A DNA stretch of 5,580 nt from CAYLHS01 sp964496205 (lineage in GTDB: Bacteria; Actinomycetota; Acidimicrobiia; Spongiisociales; UBA4744): NCBI GenBank assembly GCA_964496205.1, contig CAZBXV010000082.1, positions 1 to 5,580 on the forward strand, written 5' to 3'. Position numbers and translations under genes: made by a program. Numbering within the stretch: the first letter of the stretch is position 1; each line of letters begins with the position of its first letter. Positions 1 to 5,580 of this stretch are shown in pieces. A model generated the notes under the pieces. The model did no database searches, was not told the origin of the DNA, and saw only the letters and a program-made list of their open reading frames with translations.

Positions 1-1
1 C

Positions 2-547
2 CAGTTTCGCAAACACGCGTTGAAGGTGGGTGCGTGCCGTCGCAGGGCTCATGAACAGCTTCTCGGCGATCTGGTCCCGATCCAAGCCCTGAGCCGTCAA
101 CTCGAACACCTCGCGCTCCCGGGGAGTCAGTACGTCCAGTATCGCCAGCGTCTCACGCTCCTTCCGATGGCGCTCGACGACACTTCGCAGCAGGGCTCCC
201 AGCATCGCCGGAGGAACCACGGCGTGACCTTCCATCACCTGCGCGACACTGTCGGCGATCCTATCGAACGTGGCGTCCGCCTCCACGACACCGACGGCCC
301 CAGCAGCGATCGCCGTCAACATCTCGTCTGAGCCACCCTCGATCAACACGATCGGCCTTGCATGCTCTGAGACCAGAGCAACGTCTGCCGGAGTCCATGC
401 GGCCAGCAGCACGGCGGCAACGCCGGAGAACTCGATCTCGGCCAGGGTCGATGGAACGTCAGCCGGAATGCCGTGTCCGGCGAGCGCGGCAGCCAGCGCA
501 CCCGCGAACATGCTGTCGGGCGCAACGATGGCGATCCGTGTGTCCAT
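2..547 (-). CDS. LuxR/NarL-family transcriptional regulator with degenerate receiver domain (partial, C-terminus off the left edge)
   Basis: Reading the minus strand from the ATG at 547-545 gives 182 codons without a stop, beginning MDTRIAIVAPDSMFAGAL and leaving the window at the left edge. Residues about 1-107 follow the beta/alpha layout of a response-regulator receiver domain. The hallmarks are replaced: the acidic pair after beta-1 is A9-P10, the phospho-acceptor position after beta-3 (VLLAAW, 46-51) is Ala, and the Lys in the 'LLKDA'-like segment is Glu (VVEADA, 87-92). A charged linker (about 121-136) leads to a LuxR-type helix-turn-helix at about 140-182, starting LTPREREVFEL and including SPATARTHLQRVFAKL, a close match to the GerE/LuxR signature. 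Only the last part of the DNA-binding domain is missing. It probably binds DNA as a dimer without being controlled by classical aspartate phosphorylation. It is divergent from the glycan operon, so it may regulate that operon or itself; this is inference. The upstream GGGGA at 555-551 lies unusually close to the ATG for a ribosome binding site. Confidence 0.9.
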   Translation of the reverse strand, partial: MDTRIAIVAPDSMFAGALAAALAGHGIPADVPSTLAEIEFSGVAAVLLAAWTPADVALVSEHARPIVLIEGGSDEMLTAIAAGAVGVVEADATFDRIADSVAQVMEGHAVVPPAMLGALLRSVVERHRKERETLAILDVLTPREREVFELTAQGLDRDQIAEKLFMSPATARTHLQRVFAKL

Positions 548-615
548 GGTTCCCCGATCGACCGCGTGGCGTAGTCGGCCACTACCCTATGTGGCAGATC
601 CTAGCGAGGAGAACG
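548..615. promoter_or_regulatory. Divergent intergenic region, likely promoter(s) for the regulator and the glycan operon
   Basis: This 68-bp gap separates the divergent starts of the LuxR-type regulator and the three-gene operon, so any promoters must be here or inside the regulator's 5' coding end. TACCCT at 583-588 (plus) fits the loose actinobacterial -10 pattern TANNNT and would give a leader of about 20 nt before the GTG at 616. TAGGGT on the minus strand (589-584) fits the same pattern for the regulator. No convincing -35 hexamer is visible on either strand. TCGACC at 558-563 is a weak candidate at best. No clear operator palindrome was found. Confidence 0.3.
607..611 (+). promoter_or_regulatory. 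Ribosome binding site deciding the GTG start at 616
   Basis: AGGAG lies 4 nt before GTG at 616-618 (GAGGAGAACGGTG). It is the best Shine-Dalgarno match near the 5' end of this reading frame. It favours 616 over the ATG at 664, which has no comparable purine-rich sequence upstream, and over upstream starts that would run antisense through the LuxR-type gene. The spacing is slightly short. Confidence 0.6.
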
Positions 616-2742
616 GTGAAGGGGCATGGGCCGTGGCGGGTCGGTGACGACACCTCTTTGCTGATGCTCGACATCGCTGCGGGTCGGGATGTGGAGCCGA
701 GAGGACCGCTGACGGGTCACCAGACGGAACTGGCCGTGCGGCACGGGCTCATGGGCCTCATGGCAACCGGACCCGATCCGAACCTGGCCGATCAAGCACT
801 TCCGATCTACGCGCGTCTCCTTGCCCGGGAGCAGATCATGGAGCGCCACCTTCGCCGGCTGCTCGAAGCCTTGACGACGGCAGGGATCCGGGCAACCGTG
901 CTCAAGGGCCCACACCTCGCGCGATCCGTCTATGCGAACCCTGCGCACCGGACCTACACCGACCTCGACCTCCTAGTCCCCCCTGACGATCTCAGCCCCG
1001 CACTCGAGGTGATGCGGGCCGACCCCTCTGTCTCGTCGATACCCCCTCAGACTCCGAAGGCCGACAAGCGGAACATTCCCGTGGCGGACGAATCCGGTGT
1101 GGTGTTCACAGTCGATCTGCACTGGGATCTCTTCAGCTACAGCCAGCTTCGTGGCTGCGCCGACGGCGCCGTCGAACGAGCTTGGGCCGACGCCCGCTTC
1201 GTACCCGACCACGCGCTCGGGCCGCTCTGGGAGCTGCCCGCCGAGGTCTATCTGGCATTCCTGACCACTCACGCCATTCTCGACCATCGGTTTCGACTCA
1301 TCCTGTTTCGCGATTTGGCCGAAGTCGCCCGCAGTGGGATCGAGACTGACCGCCTCGTGGATTTCGCACGCGAGTACTATCTGCGCAGCCCGGCATATCT
1401 GTCGCTGCTCATTGCGGCGAAGGCCCTGGATGCACCCGTTCCGGCCGACCTGTTGTCACGACTTCGACCGTCGTACGCGCAGCTTCGCTGGCTCGAACGG
1501 GCGCTTGCCCGAACGGACCTCGTCCGGTTCGAGGGACACAGCATCCGTGGCATCAACCTCGGGATCGTTCTGACCCACGACGATCCGCGAACCCGCCTTC
1601 GCCTGGCGATGGCAGCGCCAGTAGCGTTTCCGCAATGGCAACGGCGAGTGGAAAGCGAACACACCCGGAATGATCGCCGAGTGTTGGTACTCGTGGCTTC
1701 GAACCGGCGGCGAGGCGCCGAGGTCAGCGGCGAACGGCTCGCGTCGGGGCTCTCGTCGCGGGGTTGGGACGTCGATCTCGTTGCTCTGTTCGACGGTGGG
1801 TCGGAAACTCGCGTCGAGGCTGAGACGCTCGCTGCGGTCGAACCGTACCGCAGGCTCAACCCTGGGGTTGTCGGCAGGCTCCGGCGGTACATCAGCCAAA
1901 CACTGCCTGCTGTCGTGCTCGCAAACGGCGGAGCGACGCTGAGATATGCGGCGGTTGCACTGTCGACGGTTCCTCACCGGCCGAGATTGGTGTACGGAAG
2001 CATCGGCCAGCCGTCGTACTGGCTCCGAAGCGACCGGCATGCGCTCGTTCAGCGTCTGTTGCACGCCCGAGCCGACCGTATCGTCGCCGTCTCGGATCTC
2101 ACCAGGCGAGAACTCATCGACATCATGCACTATGACCCTGGCCGCATCGATGTGGTCAATGTTGGCGTTCCGGACTTGTTCTTCGTCGATCATCCACGAC
2201 GATTCGACGGGGACCTGCACCTGTTGTTCCTCGGAGCGCTCTCGCGAGAGAAGGATCCGCTGGTCGCTCTCGAAGTGGCCTCCCGAATCCCAAGCGCGAA
2301 GGTCAGGTACGTCGGCGACGGTCCAGAACGTCTAGGACTCGCAACCACAGTCCACTCGCGGCACCTCGAGGATCGTGTCGAGTTGGTCGGCTCGGTCGAC
2401 GACGTGCTGCCACACCTCGCCTGGGCCGACGTGCTCGTCATGACGTCACGAACCGAGGGATTCCCGGGTGTGGTGCTGGAGGCCGCCGCAGCCGGAGTTC
2501 CCACGGTCGGGTTCGACGTCGGCGGGGTGGGTGAGGCTGTGGTTGACGGGGAGACGGGCCTCCTGGTGCCGGCGGGCGACATCGACGGGATGGTCGCCAA
2601 ACTCGGGAGCCTCGATCCAGAACGCTTGGACGGCCTGGCCGAACGTGGTCGAGTTCGGGTTCAAGAAAGGTTCGCATTGGATCGCGTCCTCGAGCGCTAC
2701 GAGGAAGCGTTCCGCCGGGTGATCCAAGGAATCGGCTCGTGA
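616..2742 (+). CDS. Fusion protein: NTP_transf_5-type nucleotidyltransferase + GT4 family glycosyltransferase
   Basis: A 708-residue protein from the GTG at 616. Residues about 40-285 match the uncharacterised nucleotidyltransferase family (NTP_transf_5, PF14907). The segment VLKGPHLARSVY (95-106) is followed by a D-x-D in TDLDLLV (D116, D118) and a third acidic residue in VDLHWDLF (D167). This is the metal-binding triad of the MNT/pol-beta fold and appears intact. After a linker of about 65 residues, about 355-708 form a GT-B glycosyltransferase of family GT4: a Rossmann start RVLVLVASN, the donor-site segment LFLGALSREKDP (R544, K546), and the E-x7-E motif EGFPGVVLE (E614, E622). GT4 enzymes transfer sugars from nucleotide donors with retention of configuration. 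No membrane segment is seen, so it is probably cytosolic or peripheral. The two domains share one uninterrupted frame, so this is a true fusion unless the assembly is wrong. Substrates are unknown. The frame is open upstream to 358, but that part overlaps the regulator gene antisense. The stop overlaps the next start by 4 nt. Confidence 0.85.
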   Translation: MKGHGPWRVGDDTSLLMLDIAAGRDVEPRGPLTGHQTELAVRHGLMGLMATGPDPNLADQALPIYARLLAREQIMERHLRRLLEALTTAGIRATVLKGPHLARSVYANPAHRTYTDLDLLVPPDDLSPALEVMRADPSVSSIPPQTPKADKRNIPVADESGVVFTVDLHWDLFSYSQLRGCADGAVERAWADARFVPDHALGPLWELPAEVYLAFLTTHAILDHRFRLILFRDLAEVARSGIETDRLVDFAREYYLRSPAYLSLLIAAKALDAPVPADLLSRLRPSYAQLRWLERALARTDLVRFEGHSIRGINLGIVLTHDDPRTRLRLAMAAPVAFPQWQRRVESEHTRNDRRVLVLVASNRRRGAEVSGERLASGLSSRGWDVDLVALFDGGSETRVEAETLAAVEPYRRLNPGVVGRLRRYISQTLPAVVLANGGATLRYAAVALSTVPHRPRLVYGSIGQPSYWLRSDRHALVQRLLHARADRIVAVSDLTRRELIDIMHYDPGRIDVVNVGVPDLFFVDHPRRFDGDLHLLFLGALSREKDPLVALEVASRIPSAKVRYVGDGPERLGLATTVHSRHLEDRVELVGSVDDVLPHLAWADVLVMTSRTEGFPGVVLEAAAAGVPTVGFDVGGVGEAVVDGETGLLVPAGDIDGMVAKLGSLDPERLDGLAERGRVRVQERFALDRVLERYEEAFRRVIQGIGS
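2726..2730 (+). promoter_or_regulatory. Ribosome binding site for the GTG start at 2739
   Basis: AAGGA lies 8 nt before GTG 2739 and sits inside the 3' end of the preceding gene. Together with the GTGA overlap at 2739-2742 it supports translational coupling of the two glycosyltransferase genes. Confidence 0.5.
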
Positions 2743-4472
2743 AGGTCGCCCACCTCACCACCGTCGATCTGAGCCTCCGCTACCTCGTGTTCCCTCAGCT
2801 CCTCGCCGTCGCCGAAGTGGGCGGGGAGTCGGTCGGGATCAGTTCACCGGGACCGTGGGTCGCCGAATTGGAGGCGGCGGGTATCAGGCACGTTCCGCTC
2901 GCCTCTTCGACCAGGGGAATGAACGTCATTGCCGACCTGCGCGCCGCGTGGGAGTTGCGAAAGGTGCTGAAGCGGGAACGGTTCGACATCCTGCACACCC
3001 ACAACCCGAAGCCGGGCCTTTACGGCAGGGTGCTCGGAAAGCTATCCGGTGTTCCGATAGTCGTAAACACCGTCCACGGCATCTACGCCACGCCGGACGA
3101 CGCGATCCCGAAGCGTGTTCTCGTGTACGGGCTGGAGGCGATGGCGTCCCGGTTCTCCGACGCCGAGCTGGTCCAGTCGGAGGAAGATCTCGAGTTGCTC
3201 CGGCGGCTTCACCTGGCCCCCAAGAGCAAGCTGCGCCACCTCGGAAACGGGGTCGACCTCGCACGATTCGATCCGGCACGATTCACCGATGAGGACAGGG
3301 CAGCCGTCAGAGCCGAACTGGGCGCGGAACCAGACCAGATCCTGATCGGCAGCGTCGGTCGTCTTGTTGCCGAGAAGGGGTTTCCGGAGCTGTTCGAGGC
3401 GGTCGGGTCGCTCGGGGATCGATATGTGCTGGTATGTGCAGGACCTGACGACCCGGACAAGGCCGACGCGCTGCCGAGGAGCCTTGTGCAGGAGGCATCG
3501 GATGCCGGGGTGCGTTTCCTGGGGATGCGAACGGACGTGGACCGGCTGTACTCGGCGATGGATCTGTTTGTGCTCGCATCGCACCGTGAGGGGTTCCCAC
3601 GTGCAGCCATGGAAGCCGCTGCGATGGGTCTGCCCGTGATCGCCACGGACATCCGCGGCTGTCGAGAGGTTGTCGAAGAAGGAGTCAACGGACTGCTCGT
3701 CCCGTTGCAGAACCCAGGGGCGCTGCGTGAGGCGATCGTTCGTCTCGGCGATGACAAGAGTCTGCGAAAGGAACTCGGCCGCCAGGCGAGGGTTCGTGCC
3801 GAGGAGCGTTTCGACGAGAACAAGGTCGTCGAGATCGTGATGGACACGTATCGCCGCCTTGCACGGCAGAGGGGGCTGGCGTGGTTCCCTTCCGGCGATG
3901 ACGTGACGTTCAGACAAGCGACCGTCGATGATGTGCCGGCGTTGGCGAGAATGCACAGCACGGCGATCGACAGCGGGTTCCTGCCGACACTCGGTCCTGG
4001 CTTCATGCGCAGGCTGTACAACGCGCTCGTGTCGGACCCGGAGGCCGTCGTGCTCGTGGCCGATGACGGCAACGCGGCGGTTGGGTTCGTTGCGGGTGTT
4101 CCCGATACGGGAGCGTTCTACAAGAGGTTCATCAGGAAGCACGGCGTGCGCTCCGGTCTCGCGGCGCTGCCCAGGCTGGTACGTCCGTCCGTGCTGAAAG
4201 GTGCGTGGGAGACGCTGCGCTATGAGGGCGTGGAAGGGGACGCTCGTGCCGAGTTGCTGTCGATGGCCGTTCAACCCCTGTACCGCGGAAGGGGCCTTGG
4301 GTATCGGCTCGGGGTCAGGTTTCTGGATCAGATGCACGGTCCGGTCAAGGTGGTGGTGGGCGCCGACAATCAGGTGGCGATCGGCGCCTATCGCAAGATG
4401 GGATTCGTGGACTTCGGTGACATAGAAGTGCATGCTGGAGAACACTCGAAGGTGCTCGTGTGGCGGCCGTGA
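2739..4472 (+). CDS. Fusion protein: GT4 family glycosyltransferase + GNAT N-acetyltransferase
   Basis: A 577-residue protein starting at a GTG that overlaps the previous stop. Residues 1 to about 375 are a complete GT4 glycosyltransferase with two Rossmann-like halves. The acceptor half contains ILHTHNPKPGLYGR (H86, H88), typical of polysaccharide GT4 enzymes. The middle shows GNGVD (169-173). The donor-binding half has GRLVAEKG (R208, K213) and the E-x7-E motif EGFPRAAME (E284, E292), followed by ATDIRGCREVV. Residues about 388-577 are a GNAT domain: it opens with VTFRQATVDDVPALARMH, has the acetyl-CoA pyrophosphate loop after VQPLYRGRGLG (R516, G519, G521), and ends with the conserved ADNQVAIGAYRKMGF (Asn544, Tyr551). 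Both catalytic halves look intact. The likely role is to add a sugar to a lipid-linked or nascent glycan and to acetylate an amine, perhaps an amino sugar on the donor or acceptor; that substrate is inference. No signal peptide or membrane segment is seen. The gene sits between another GT4 fusion and a lipid-carrier sugar-phosphate transferase, all on one apparent transcript. Confidence 0.88.
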   Translation: MKVAHLTTVDLSLRYLVFPQLLAVAEVGGESVGISSPGPWVAELEAAGIRHVPLASSTRGMNVIADLRAAWELRKVLKRERFDILHTHNPKPGLYGRVLGKLSGVPIVVNTVHGIYATPDDAIPKRVLVYGLEAMASRFSDAELVQSEEDLELLRRLHLAPKSKLRHLGNGVDLARFDPARFTDEDRAAVRAELGAEPDQILIGSVGRLVAEKGFPELFEAVGSLGDRYVLVCAGPDDPDKADALPRSLVQEASDAGVRFLGMRTDVDRLYSAMDLFVLASHREGFPRAAMEAAAMGLPVIATDIRGCREVVEEGVNGLLVPLQNPGALREAIVRLGDDKSLRKELGRQARVRAEERFDENKVVEIVMDTYRRLARQRGLAWFPSGDDVTFRQATVDDVPALARMHSTAIDSGFLPTLGPGFMRRLYNALVSDPEAVVLVADDGNAAVGFVAGVPDTGAFYKRFIRKHGVRSGLAALPRLVRPSVLKGAWETLRYEGVEGDARAELLSMAVQPLYRGRGLGYRLGVRFLDQMHGPVKVVVGADNQVAIGAYRKMGFVDFGDIEVHAGEHSKVLVWRP

Positions 4473-4473
4473 G

Positions 4474-4478
4474 AGGGG
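4474..4478 (+). promoter_or_regulatory. Ribosome binding site deciding the ATG start at 4486
   Basis: AGGGG lies 7 nt before the ATG at 4486, in the 13-nt gap after the GT4-GNAT stop. It selects 4486 over the upstream in-frame ATG at 4432, which would add 18 residues (a Cys/Arg-rich stretch) overlapping the previous gene. It also argues against the ATG at 4482, which is in another frame and has no family similarity. Confidence 0.6.
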
Positions 4479-4485
4479 TGGATGG

Positions 4486-5427
4486 ATGGAAGCGCTGATC
4501 GGGGGAGTAGTCGCTCTTGGATGGTGTGCGTTCGCCATCTGGATCGGGCCAAAGGTGGGCTATGTGGACAGACCCGACGAGGAGGGCCTCAAGCCGCATG
4601 CCCGTCCGATCGTTCCGCTGGGCGGTGTGGGGGTATTCGCCGGTGTACACATTGCGATGCTGGTCGGCGGGATCTTCGACTGGTGGCTGTTCGCCGCATC
4701 GGGAATCGTGCTCGTACTCGGACTCATCGATGACCGCCGTCCACTGTCACCGTGGGTGCGTCTGGTCGTCGAGCTGGCGGCGGGGGTGGTCGTGGGGTTC
4801 AGGTTCTTCGATGGGGTAGGACTCGTCATAACTGCGGTACTGGTCGTTGTCGCGGTCAACGCGGTGAACCTGTTCGACGGTCTCGACGGGCTGGTGGGCT
4901 CGACGACGGTGGTGACCGGGCTGGGCTTGGTGTGGCTGGCGTCGCAGAGGTATGTCGATGCATCGTTTGGGTGGGCGCTCGCCGGTGCGGCGTTCGGGTT
5001 CCTCGTGCTCAACTGGAAACCGGCAAAGGTGTTCCTCGGTGACAACGGGTCCTATGTGATCGGCGTGTTCCTCGTGTACGGGGTGCTGTCTCCCGAACCG
5101 GCCCTGACCTACTACACGGGCCCAAACCTGCTGCTGTTCGGTGTGTTCGGTCTCGACCTGGTCGTCACCGTCGTACGCCGGTGGCGTGCACGGCGGCCCC
5201 TGTTCGCCGCCGACCGCGGCCACCTGTACGACGGCGTGCACGACCGGGGAATCTCGGTGCCTGTCGTGGCCTTGATCGCCGCCTTGGTCCAAGGCCTGTT
5301 CGTCGTCGCCGCCGTAGGGATCGACCGGTGGACCAGTGGCGTGACGTCGTGGGTGCTGGCTGCTGCCGTGTTCGTCGTGGCGTTTGCTGCCGTGGCCGCT
5401 GCGGGAGGGCTGCAGACTGAGAGCTGA
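4486..5427 (+). CDS. Polyprenyl-phosphate sugar-1-phosphate transferase (WecA/TagO/MraY superfamily)
   Basis: A 313-residue polytopic membrane protein with about ten hydrophobic segments, the first at about 4-20 and the last at about 288-306. Family motifs appear in order: a cytoplasmic loop PHARPIVPLGGVG (37-49), the Mg-binding Asp pair in GLIDDRRPLSP (D82, D83), NAVNLFDGLDGL (125-136, the N-x-x-N-x-x-D-G-x-D-G-L signature), KVFLGDNGSYVIG (181-193), and RGHLYDGVHDRG (244-255) at the place of the His-rich loop. Enzymes of this superfamily move a sugar-1-phosphate from a UDP-sugar onto undecaprenyl or decaprenyl phosphate, the first membrane step of wall, O-antigen, teichoic acid or exopolysaccharide synthesis. 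The position after two glycosyltransferase genes fits glycan initiation rather than peptidoglycan MraY, and no murein gene is nearby. The sugar cannot be assigned. The His-rich loop reads H-L-Y-D, not H-x-H-H, and GD-T-GS is GD-N-GS; both are variations rather than loss of core Asp residues. It is likely co-transcribed with the genes upstream. Confidence 0.92.
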   Translation: MEALIGGVVALGWCAFAIWIGPKVGYVDRPDEEGLKPHARPIVPLGGVGVFAGVHIAMLVGGIFDWWLFAASGIVLVLGLIDDRRPLSPWVRLVVELAAGVVVGFRFFDGVGLVITAVLVVVAVNAVNLFDGLDGLVGSTTVVTGLGLVWLASQRYVDASFGWALAGAAFGFLVLNWKPAKVFLGDNGSYVIGVFLVYGVLSPEPALTYYTGPNLLLFGVFGLDLVVTVVRRWRARRPLFAADRGHLYDGVHDRGISVPVVALIAALVQGLFVVAAVGIDRWTSGVTSWVLAAAVFVVAFAAVAAAGGLQTES

Positions 5428-5434
5428 GGGCGCG

Positions 5435-5542
5435 TTGGTCCCCCAGCGAGGGGAGCGCCGTTGGGTTGTGTTGGTCCCCCCAGGAGCGAAGCGCCGTTGG
5501 GTTGTGTTGGTCCCCCCAGGAGCGAAGCGACGTTGGGGGGAA
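5435..5542. repeat. Three tandem 36-nt repeat units
   Basis: Units start at 5435, 5471 and 5507, each opening TTGGTCCCCC. Units 1 and 2 match at 31 of 36 positions, with all differences in positions 11-19 of the unit. Units 2 and 3 match at 30 of the first 31 positions, then unit 3 diverges into GGGGAA. Each unit can fold through CCCA/TGGG arms. Units 2 and 3 carry GCGAAGC (5486-5492 and 5522-5528), a sequence known to form an unusually stable DNA minihairpin with a GAA loop. In unit 3 the arms extend to a perfect 7-bp stem, C5512-A5518 with T5534-G5540. The array begins 7 nt after the PNPT stop codon. It is too regular for ordinary coding sequence and resembles a dispersed intergenic palindromic repeat, but the family is not identified. 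Confidence 0.8.
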
Positions 5543-5545
5543 GGT

Positions 5546-5570
5546 ACCGCAGCGGCGGAGCCGCTGGGGT
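5546..5570. repeat. GC-rich inverted repeat / hairpin
   Basis: CAGCGGC at 5550-5556 and GCCGCTG at 5560-5566 form a perfect 7-bp stem around a GGA loop. With G5549 bulged out, C5548-G5567 and C5547-G5568 extend it. It immediately follows the tandem array and may be part of the same element. Structured RNA here could slow transcription or protect the operon's 3' end. No T-run follows on either strand, so it is not a canonical intrinsic terminator. The plus strand after the stem is G-rich and continues to the window edge. Confidence 0.6.
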
Positions 5571-5580
5571 AGGGGGGTGG

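Noticed and set aside
20..331. Plus-strand open frame of 103 codons over the left end
   Set aside because: It is the complement of the LuxR-type gene, whose minus-strand translation shows a clear helix-turn-helix signature; the plus-strand product has no recognisable features.
358..615. Upstream extension of the nucleotidyltransferase-GT4 reading frame, 86 extra codons from ATG 358
   Set aside because: It is Arg/Pro-rich without family similarity and lies mostly antisense to the well-supported LuxR-type gene. The GTG at 616 has a good ribosome binding site.
3903..4472. Possible separate GNAT gene from an internal GTG at 3903
   Set aside because: No Shine-Dalgarno sequence precedes it and the frame is continuous with the complete GT4 domain, so a fusion is the simpler reading.
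3042..4538. Long minus-strand open frame of 498 codons
   Set aside because: It is antisense to the GT4-GNAT gene, rich in His, Arg and Pro, and without motifs. Long antisense frames are expected in high-GC coding DNA.
5435..5542. CRISPR array
   Set aside because: The 36-nt units are directly adjacent with no unique spacers between them, and no cas genes are visible.
5512..5570. Rho-independent terminator for the operon
   Set aside because: Stable hairpins are present, but neither is followed by a T-run on either strand, so a canonical intrinsic terminator is not supported.
5384..5572. Open frame of 62 codons running through the repeats, giving repeated VVLVPPGAKRRW
   Set aside because: The repeat unit is 36 nt, a multiple of three, so one frame stays open automatically. 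The frame begins inside the PNPT gene, has no ribosome binding site, and the underlying DNA is palindromic.

Overview
The window is high-GC DNA, about two-thirds G+C by eye, with GTG starts, a GTGA start/stop overlap and long spurious antisense reading frames. Together with the type of LuxR regulator present, this suggests a high-GC Gram-positive bacterium (Actinomycetota, possibly Acidimicrobiia or a related uncultured group). No ribosomal or marker gene is present, so this placement is inference.

Layout. Positions 2-547 (minus strand) hold the N-terminal 182 codons of a LuxR/NarL-type regulator that runs off the left edge. Its receiver-like domain has lost the usual acidic pocket, phospho-acceptor Asp and conserved Lys. 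A 68-bp divergent intergenic region (548-615) separates it from a tightly packed plus-strand operon of three genes. The first (616-2742) is an NTP_transf_5-type nucleotidyltransferase fused to a GT4 glycosyltransferase. The second (2739-4472, overlapping by 4 nt) is a GT4 glycosyltransferase fused to a GNAT acetyltransferase. The third (4486-5427) is a polytopic polyprenyl-phosphate sugar-1-phosphate transferase of the WecA/TagO/MraY (PNPT) superfamily. From 5428 to the right edge there is no convincing gene. That stretch holds three tandem 36-nt repeat units with hairpin potential, followed by a second GC-rich hairpin.

How the genes may work together. The PNPT enzyme would start a glycan on a lipid carrier at the membrane, and the two GT4 domains would add sugars from nucleotide donors. 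The GNAT domain could acetylate an amino sugar or another amine. The nucleotidyltransferase domain could modify a sugar, a protein or a small molecule by nucleotidyl transfer. This makes a compact module for a lipid-linked surface glycan (exopolysaccharide, capsule, wall polymer or protein-linked glycan) built from five catalytic domains on three polypeptides. The adjacent regulator may control it. The glycan identity and the role of the nucleotidyltransferase domain cannot be read from the sequence.
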